Of a stretch of DNA of 64,000 nt, positions 58,623 through 64,000 are shown one piece after another. The stretch is from Pedobacter puniceum. Lineage in GTDB: Bacteria > Bacteroidota > Bacteroidia > Sphingobacteriales > Sphingobacteriaceae. Location of the stretch: contig NZ_WKJI01000002.1 of assembly GCF_009674685.1 (NCBI RefSeq), positions 992,001 to 1,056,000 on the forward strand. The letters are read 5' to 3'. The position numbers were made by a program, and so were the translations under genes. Under the pieces are notes generated by a model. That model saw nothing but the letters and a program-made list of their open reading frames with translations, had not been told where the DNA came from and did no database searches. Position 1 is the first letter of the stretch. Every line of letters starts with the position of its first letter.

Positions 58623-60023
58623 TTAAAGTTCAAAACTTTGGTGACGATAAGGTATTTCTATGTTCTGAAAGCCTTTTTCATACAGTTTTTGCTTGAAAAT
58701 TTCTTGTGTATCAGGCTCGCCATGCACTAAAAATATTTTTTTTACTAGGCTTTTATCCTGATTTTCTATAAAACGAATTAAATCTTTTTGGTCTCCGTGG
58801 GCGCTCATGGTTTGTATGCTGATAACTTTGGCATTAACTTGATAATATTCGCCAAAAATAGATACCGGGTTAACACCACTCTTTAAACGTCCGGCTAAGG
58901 AGCCAGACTCACTATAACCAACCAGTAAAATGGTGCAATTTGGATTTTCAATATTATTTTTAATGTGATGTTTTACCCTGCCTGCTTCGGCCATACCGGA
59001 TGCCGAGATAATAACCATCGGTGTTTGGTCTTCATTTAAAGCTATTGAAGCTTCGGTATCTTCAATGAAAGATAAACCCTCGAAATCAAAGGGGTCATCA
59101 TCTTGTTTTAAGACCTCTTGTACCTGGTCATTAAAATTCCAAGGGTGGGCTTTTACCACCAATGTGGCTTTTTCTGATAAAGGGCTATCTACATAGTATT
59201 TTACTTTTGGCAATACGCCTTTTAATTCTAAACCGTTAAGCGCATATAATATCTCTTGTGTGCGTCCAACGCTAAACGCTGGGATAATAACTTTTCCTTT
59301 TCTTTGGATACAAGTATCTTGTATGACCTCTAAAAGTCTGCCTTCTGTTGGCATAGCCATATCATGTAAACTATCTCCATAGGTACTTTCTAGAATTACA
59401 TAATCTGCCTGCCTAAAAGCTGCAGGAGATTTTAATAGTAAATCGTTATAACGGCCAACATCGCCACTAAAGGTTATTTTAGTGGTTTTATTATTTTCTG
59501 TAATATCTAAATGTACGGCTGCACTGCCTATAATGTGGCCAGCATCTGTAAATAAAAGTTCAACACCATCTGTTATCGTATAAGGCTGGTTGTATTTTAC
59601 CCTTTTAAAAAATGAAAGGGCTAACAAAGCATCTTCCATAGTATAAAGTGGCTCTACTAAATTTTTATTCAGTTTTGTTCTTTTTTTGTTGATGAATTTA
59701 GCGTCTGACTCTTGAATTTTTGCTGCATCCTGAAGCATGATTTTACAAAGCTCTCTCGTAGCTGGTGTGCAAATAATATCGCCAGTAAAACCTTCCGCAA
59801 CTAAGCGAGGTATTAAACCAGAATGGTCTATATGTGCATGAGATAAAATCAGAAAATCTATCTCAGAAGGCTGAAAACCGAAATGTAAATTCCATTCTCC
59901 CGTTTGTTTTCCATGCCCTTGGAACATGCCACAGTCTAAAAGAATTTTTTGGCCATTGGCTAGTTCTAATAAATGTTTACTGCCGGTAACTGTTTGTGCA
60001 GCACCATGAAAAGTTATTTTCAT
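58623..60023 (-). CDS. Beta-CASP/MBL-fold RNA-processing nuclease
   Basis: This 466-residue cytosolic metallo-beta-lactamase-fold hydrolase has the zinc motif 'SHAHIDHSGLIPRL' (60-73), a later His in 'DAGHIIGSAAVHLDI', and the beta-CASP insert with 'GKVIIPAFSVGRTQEILYAL' and 'VIISASGMAEAGRVKHHI'. It ends with the RNA-specificity domain ('QTMSAHGDQKDLIRFIENQD', 'VHGEPDTQEIFKQKL'). The order matches the MBL/RNA-metabolism family near archaeal CPSF-like and YtkA-type enzymes. It likely cleaves RNA. It is separated from pdhB by 105 bases and is divergent from the TonB gene. Confidence 0.9.
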   Translation of the reverse strand: MKITFHGAAQTVTGSKHLLELANGQKILLDCGMFQGHGKQTGEWNLHFGFQPSEIDFLILSHAHIDHSGLIPRLVAEGFTGDIICTPATRELCKIMLQDAAKIQESDAKFINKKRTKLNKNLVEPLYTMEDALLALSFFKRVKYNQPYTITDGVELLFTDAGHIIGSAAVHLDITENNKTTKITFSGDVGRYNDLLLKSPAAFRQADYVILESTYGDSLHDMAMPTEGRLLEVIQDTCIQRKGKVIIPAFSVGRTQEILYALNGLELKGVLPKVKYYVDSPLSEKATLVVKAHPWNFNDQVQEVLKQDDDPFDFEGLSFIEDTEASIALNEDQTPMVIISASGMAEAGRVKHHIKNNIENPNCTILLVGYSESGSLAGRLKSGVNPVSIFGEYYQVNAKVISIQTMSAHGDQKDLIRFIENQDKSLVKKIFLVHGEPDTQEIFKQKLYEKGFQNIEIPYRHQSFEL

Positions 60024-60114
60024 ATCTGATTTTTAAAAAAGCAATTTAGGTATTAACTATTGATATTTTAGAAAACAATATGTTTCTTTGGTTTTTAAAC
60101 CAATTACCCTATTT

Positions 60115-60954
60115 ATGAAAAATTTAATCAAGGCTATAGCTTGTACAACATGTTTTATGTTGTCAACTTTCTCTTACTCTAATGCAAATGATTTTTACGC
60201 TCAACAAAAGGAAGCTAATCATAAAGCCGATTATGTTTATGTACAAGTAGATGAAAGCCCCGTATATCTGGATGGCTTAGAGGGGCTTGAAAAGTTGATG
60301 AAAGAAAATCTTAAGTATCCTAAAAATGCTTTAGAGAATAATATTGTAGGATTAATTCATTTGGATTTTATAGTAGAAAAAGACGGGAGTTTAAGTAATA
60401 TTTCTATAACTAGAAATGTTAAAGGTTCTGGTCTTGGAGAAGAAGCTAAAAGATTGTTATCCTTAGCAAAGAAATGGAAAAGTGGAGTTAGAAATGGAGA
60501 AAAAGTTCGGGTAAATAGGAGATTAAATATTACATTTTCCTTAGAAAACAATAATCCAGACCTTAAAATTAAGCTTTTTAGCCCTCCCTTACCTGAAAAT
60601 TTAGATGCAGTTTATACATTAAATCATAATCAAGCAGAACCAGCTAAAGGCTTAAAAGAATTTGAGGCTTTCTTAAATAAGAATTTACAATATCCTGCAG
60701 GAGCATTAAATAAGAATTTGGAAAAAATGGTGCTTGTGAGTTTTGTTGTAGATAAAGAGGGTAGTTTAACGGATATAAAAGTGTTAAGACCTGGCGGTTT
60801 TGGTTTTGATGAGGAAATAACAAGGTTATTAGCTCTATCTCCTAAATGGGTGTCAGGTTCTATCAATGAAATTCCAGTTAAGAGTAGTAAAACTATGGCT
60901 TTTAAATTTACATCCTTTAAAACCATAGAAATATCAGAACCATTGAAAAGATAA
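60115..60954 (+). CDS. Periplasmic protein with two tandem TonB C-terminal domains
   Basis: The start is ATG 60115 (MKNLIKAIACTTCFML), which opens a signal peptide; an upstream TTG at 60088 is unlikely. Two TonB C-terminal folds follow: first at about 52-150 ('LKYPKNALENNIVGLIHLDF', 'DGSLSNISITRN', 'LLSLAKKWKSGVRNG'), second at about 175-268 ('LQYPAGALNKNLEKMVLVSF', 'EGSLTDIKVLRPGG', 'LLALSPKWVSGSIN'). The repeats are clearly related, so the gene arose by internal duplication. There is no membrane anchor or ExbB/ExbD partner, so it is not a classical TonB. The function is unknown; it may interact with a receptor plug. Confidence 0.8.
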   Translation: MKNLIKAIACTTCFMLSTFSYSNANDFYAQQKEANHKADYVYVQVDESPVYLDGLEGLEKLMKENLKYPKNALENNIVGLIHLDFIVEKDGSLSNISITRNVKGSGLGEEAKRLLSLAKKWKSGVRNGEKVRVNRRLNITFSLENNNPDLKIKLFSPPLPENLDAVYTLNHNQAEPAKGLKEFEAFLNKNLQYPAGALNKNLEKMVLVSFVVDKEGSLTDIKVLRPGGFGFDEEITRLLALSPKWVSGSINEIPVKSSKTMAFKFTSFKTIEISEPLKR

Positions 60955-60959
60955 ATGAT

Positions 60960-60985
60960 AAAAAGCGGCTAAAAACCGCTTTTTA
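60960..60985. terminator. Bidirectional terminator between tandem-TonB gene and CtpA gene
   Basis: AAAAAGCGG (60960-60968) pairs with CCGCTTTTT (60976-60984). It lies 6 bases after the + stop and 3 bases before the end of the minus protease gene. Confidence 0.8.
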
Positions 60986-60987
60986 TT

Positions 60988-62673
60988 TTAATCAGCTTTA
61001 GCTACAACTTTTACTGGTTTACCTATAGTTTTATAGCTACCAATACCAGCTAAAACAGCATTATATTTTTGTTTATCATTAAAAAACTCTTTTGCTTTTT
61101 TTATCTCTTCATCGTACTGGAAAGTTTGTACAATACGGCCTTTCTCGTAATAATAACGTTGTACAATTTCAGATTCTAACACTCGCATAATCTCTGCTTT
61201 ATAGGTTGTTAAATCTGCCTTTTTACTATTACTTAAAGTGTTTTGTAAAGCTTCTATTTCTGCTTTTACATCGTTTAATTTCTTTTCTTTTTGTGCTTCC
61301 TCTTTTAAGTTAGCTAATAGCCTTTCTGAAGATGTTTTGTAAGAGATATTCTTATCCTTTATAAAGTTTAAAAAACTATCATAATCTGCATCAGATAGCT
61401 TAAAGTCTGCGGCAGGAGCAATGGTAGGGTTGTTTTTTACAAATAAGTTTCCAAAATCAAATACATGATATTTTGATACTAAGGTTTGTGTAATTTGATG
61501 ATACTTATAAGGATCAATATTGATATCAGGATAAATACCGCTGCCATCATAAACTAAACGGCCACCTTTGGTTTTATACTCGTTAATTAAAGAATCTGAC
61601 ACTTTTTCTACCACACCATCTTCTGTACGGTGGGTATAATCTAAAGCTTGAATGCACCTTCCGGATGAAGTATAATATTTAGCTACCGTTACTTTTACCA
61701 GAGTATTATAAGGTAAATTAAAAGTTTGTTGCACCAGGCCTTTTCCAAAACTACGCTGACCAATAATAACCGCTCTGTCTAAATCTTGTAAAGAGCCAGC
61801 TACAATTTCTGATGCCGATGCAGACCTATTATTAATTAAAATGGCTAAAGGTAAATCTGGCTCTAGGGCTGATAAAAATGTTTTGTAATTGATGTTTTTT
61901 TCAGGGTTTTTCCCTTTCTGAGAAACCACTTCAACATCTTTACCTACAAACAGATTTACAATTTTTACTGCTTCTTGCAAAATGCCACCACCATTATTTC
62001 TCAGGTCTATAATAAGCCCTGTTGGATTATTCTTTTTAAGGTCTATTAGGGCATCTTTAACTTCTTGAGCGGAATTTTCTAAAAATTTATCTAATCTGAT
62101 GTAGGCTGTATTGCCAATCATACCATAATAACTAACATTGGGTTGTTTAATATCAGCTCTTTTTAGCTCTTTTTCAAATACCTTACCATCTCTAGCTAGT
62201 TTTAATTTTACAGGAGTTTCTTTTGGTCCTTTCAATAGCAAACTTACTTGGTCGTTATTTTTACCTTTTAGGATTTGGTCGTTAATAGCAATAATTTCAT
62301 CACCAGCTTTTAAATCTGCTTTTTGTGCTGGGTAACCTTCAAATGGGTCTGATATAAAAACACGCCCATCTCTATGTATAACTGCTGCACCAATACCGCC
62401 ATATTGGGTACTAACGTATTTCATGCGGTAATCTTCAATCTCAGATTCTGGAACAAACTCTGTATAAGGGTCTAAATCACTTAGCATCGCATCAATACTG
62501 GTTCTGATAAGCTTAGCCGAGTTAACCTCATCCACATAATTAAGATTAAGTTCTTTATATACCGATGCAAAAATGTCAAGGTTTTTAGAAACTTGAAATA
62601 AGTCTGTTTTGAAAGAAAATGCTATAAAAGCAATGCTAAACAAAACGGTTAGGAGCTTAATTTTTTTATACAT
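60988..62673 (-). CDS. CtpA-type S41 periplasmic C-terminal processing protease
   Basis: This 561-residue protease is anchored by an N-terminal signal or transmembrane segment (about 6-24). It has a helical cap, a PDZ domain near 95-165 ('GGIGAAVIHRDGRVFISDPF', 'KADLKAGDEIIAIND'), and the catalytic core with Ser in 'NNRSASASEIVAGSLQDLDR' and Lys in 'QRSFGKGLVQQTF'. The C-terminal region ('KAEIMRVLESEIVQRYYYEK') is helical and typical of Bacteroidota members. It differs from the longer Prc-type protein at 32596. Single gene with a terminator shared with the tandem-TonB gene. Confidence 0.93.
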   Translation of the reverse strand: MYKKIKLLTVLFSIAFIAFSFKTDLFQVSKNLDIFASVYKELNLNYVDEVNSAKLIRTSIDAMLSDLDPYTEFVPESEIEDYRMKYVSTQYGGIGAAVIHRDGRVFISDPFEGYPAQKADLKAGDEIIAINDQILKGKNNDQVSLLLKGPKETPVKLKLARDGKVFEKELKRADIKQPNVSYYGMIGNTAYIRLDKFLENSAQEVKDALIDLKKNNPTGLIIDLRNNGGGILQEAVKIVNLFVGKDVEVVSQKGKNPEKNINYKTFLSALEPDLPLAILINNRSASASEIVAGSLQDLDRAVIIGQRSFGKGLVQQTFNLPYNTLVKVTVAKYYTSSGRCIQALDYTHRTEDGVVEKVSDSLINEYKTKGGRLVYDGSGIYPDINIDPYKYHQITQTLVSKYHVFDFGNLFVKNNPTIAPAADFKLSDADYDSFLNFIKDKNISYKTSSERLLANLKEEAQKEKKLNDVKAEIEALQNTLSNSKKADLTTYKAEIMRVLESEIVQRYYYEKGRIVQTFQYDEEIKKAKEFFNDKQKYNAVLAGIGSYKTIGKPVKVVAKAD

Positions 62674-62753
62674 GTTGAATATGTTAAGATGCGCAGCGTT
62701 TTGAAGACTTTAATATAACAAGCTATTAAGGTAGTAGTTTTTAAATAGATGTC

Positions 62754-62783
62754 AAAAAAAGCCTCCATGAAGGAGGCTTTTAA
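62754..62783 (-). terminator. Intrinsic terminator after terC
   Basis: AAAAGCCTCC (62757-62766) pairs with GGAGGCTTTT (62772-62781) around a 5-base loop, with a U tract on the minus transcript from the A run at 62754-62760. It immediately follows the TerC stop. Confidence 0.85.
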
Positions 62784-63557
62784 TTATTCTTGCGGGGTAT
62801 TTCTTAACTCAACCGGCTTTGATTTTTTCTTTGACTTTAAGTTTAGTACTTCTACCAGTACAGAGAAAGCCATTGCAAAATAAATATATCCTTTAGGTAT
62901 GTGCTGGTCTAATCCTTCTGCTACTAAAGAAAAACCAATAAGTAATAAGAAAGATAAAGCTAACATTTTTACCGTAGGATGCTGGTTTACAAAGTTAGAA
63001 ATGGCAGCTGCAGAGAACATCATTACTACAACAGCTATGGTCACAGCGGCTATCATGACCATAATTTCATCGGCCATACCAACCGCAGTAATTACCGAGT
63101 CTAAAGAGAATACAATATCCAGAATTAAAATTTGGATGATAACTCCTGTAAAGGAATAAGTTTTCTTAACAGTGTTATCTTCTTCTGCACCTTCTAGTTT
63201 TTCATGAATTTCGTGGGTACTTTTATAAATCAAGAATAAACCTCCTAGAAGTAGAATTAAATCTCTACCCGAGATGGCGAATTTTGATAATAAAGTGCTA
63301 TCGCTAACTCCAAACCATTCTGCCGGGTTAAAAAGCGTAGCCGTTAAAGACATAACCCAACTTAAAGATAACAATAGTAAAATTCTAGTTATCATGGCTA
63401 AAGCTAGCCCTAAAGAGCGAGCTCTTTTTTGTTGGTCTACAGGTAATTTTCCTGCCAGAATAGATATAAATACAATATTATCTATACCTAATACGATTTC
63501 TAAAACTGTTAAGGTAAGTAGTGAAATCCAGATTTCTGGATTAGTTATCCATTCCAT
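62784..63557 (-). CDS. TerC family integral membrane protein
   Basis: This 257-residue protein has about seven transmembrane helices. The two family metal-site motifs are 'LEIVLGIDNIVFISILA' (19-35) and 'ILDIVFSLDSVITAVGMA' (about 142-159), whose acidic residues bind metal. TerC/YkoY-type proteins are linked to metal (manganese) homeostasis at the membrane and to tellurium resistance; the label does not prove tellurite resistance. The C-terminus is basic ('NLKSKKKSKPVEL'). A 66-base gap separates it from the partial gene to the right on the same strand. Confidence 0.92.
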   Translation of the reverse strand: MEWITNPEIWISLLTLTVLEIVLGIDNIVFISILAGKLPVDQQKRARSLGLALAMITRILLLLSLSWVMSLTATLFNPAEWFGVSDSTLLSKFAISGRDLILLLGGLFLIYKSTHEIHEKLEGAEEDNTVKKTYSFTGVIIQILILDIVFSLDSVITAVGMADEIMVMIAAVTIAVVVMMFSAAAISNFVNQHPTVKMLALSFLLLIGFSLVAEGLDQHIPKGYIYFAMAFSVLVEVLNLKSKKKSKPVELRNTPQE

Positions 63558-63623
63558 ATTGATGTGTGTTGTTTGCGTTAATTTTTATTGTTTTTACAAG
63601 TTTAATATAAAATTATACCAAAA

Positions 63624-64000
63624 TTAATATCTGCTATAAAAACCTCTAATTTTAGTAGTTAACTGGCTATAAATAGGCTTAGTAAACTCTATAAACAGAT
63701 CCTGTGGTGGCGGAGGCATAATCTCTTTTCTTCTGCAAATTCTCCTTTCTTCTTCTGTTAAAGCTCTTTCATCGCCATTAAAGGTTCCCCAAACGTCTCT
63801 CCAAATAAAAGTGCCCGGCATTTTTTCTTGGGATATAATTCTGCCATTGTTAAAGTCTCTTATCCTAAAATCTAGTAATCCGGAAGAGCTGATAGTTTTT
63901 TCAAATGTAGTAACTCGGGCTTTTACTGTTCCATATACAGGTCTTTTCTGTGCAGTTTCGCCAAGTTTTACACTATCTCTTTTTACATCTTGAATGCGCT
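63624..64000 (-). CDS. C-terminal part of an unidentified protein (continues past right edge)
   Basis: The reading frame stays open on the minus strand from the window edge at 64000 down to the stop at 63624, so at least 125 residues are visible and the true start is outside. An internal ATG at 63821 is not the start, because the frame upstream of it has no stop. Visible features include 'VYGTVKARVTTFEKTISSSG', 'LLDFRIRDFNNGRIISQEKM' and 'FIWRDVWGTFNGDERALTEE', then a Pro-rich 'MPPPPQD' and an end 'KIRGFYSRY'. I do not recognise the family. Confidence 0.7.
   Translation of the reverse strand, partial: RIQDVKRDSVKLGETAQKRPVYGTVKARVTTFEKTISSSGLLDFRIRDFNNGRIISQEKMPGTFIWRDVWGTFNGDERALTEEERRICRRKEIMPPPPQDLFIEFTKPIYSQLTTKIRGFYSRY

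Noticed and set aside
62784-63557. Tellurite resistance locus
   Set aside because: Only a TerC-family membrane protein is present; the rest of a ter operon is missing and TerC homologues have metal-related roles elsewhere.
63811-63993. A 60-codon + strand frame near the right edge
   Set aside because: The minus frame is open through the whole region with conserved-looking blocks, so the + frame is a shadow of that partial gene.

Overview
The window looks like ordinary chromosome from a member of the Bacteroidota, most likely a Sphingobacteriaceae (Pedobacter-like) bacterium. Several things point there: AT-rich sequence, -7 promoter elements of the TAnnTTTG type with no Shine-Dalgarno consensus, a protein with a type IX secretion C-terminal sorting domain, TonB-tailed BlaR1-like proteins, carboxypeptidase-regulatory-like secreted proteins, a ligase-associated Lhr helicase, an S16 protein with a long acidic tail, and the MlaE-MlaF-MlaD order. 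I see no insertion sequence, prophage, CRISPR array, rRNA or tRNA gene. The gene density is high and no gap exceeds about 300 bases.

Layout. Positions 1-4700 hold the end of an unknown gene, two secreted proteins, peptide deformylase and the Tex RNA-binding protein. Positions 4.7-15.8 kb carry a GH29 fucosidase, HtpG, a YjbQ protein, a membrane histidine kinase, a DUF4397 lipoprotein, a BLUF photoreceptor closely followed by a PIG3-type quinone oxidoreductase, an amidase lipoprotein and GlnRS. Positions 16.1-18.6 kb are an Mla/MCE lipid-transport operon, followed by ribosomal protein S16. Positions 20-32.4 kb contain the Lhr-like helicase, a GH3 enzyme, an MFS exporter, membrane proteins, PepT, an HPP protein and RarA. 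Positions 32.6-44.4 kb contain a Prc protease with an SMR exporter, the dsbD-pfkA pair, birA, rsfS-ftsH, an LUD protein, a PA0069-type radical SAM protein and a FabH homologue. Positions 44.4-47.7 kb hold a small envelope-stress-like cluster (YtxH, holin-like membrane protein, helical protein), an AI-2E family permease and an OmpA-type barrel.

Positions 47.8-53.9 kb form the most unusual block: a four-gene signalling operon with an NtrC-type sigma-54 activator, a multi-TM PAS histidine kinase, a single-domain receiver, and a receiver-PAS-kinase protein whose phosphoacceptor histidine is replaced by asparagine (codon 48426-48428). Positions 54.0-57.5 kb carry a crotonase with a stand-alone B12-binding small subunit, then a BlaI-M56/TonB pair preceded by a perfect 17-bp-arm palindrome that is a good operator candidate. 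The window closes with PdhB, a beta-CASP nuclease, a tandem TonB-domain protein, a CtpA protease, TerC and the 3' part of an unknown gene running off the right edge.

Most genes are housekeeping or common family members. The observations I would follow up first are the Asn-substituted kinase and its operon, the BLUF-oxidoreductase coupling, the palindromic operators at 55435 and 42155, and an in-frame micro-repeat insertion in the helicase. All calls are from reading the sequence; no database search was run.
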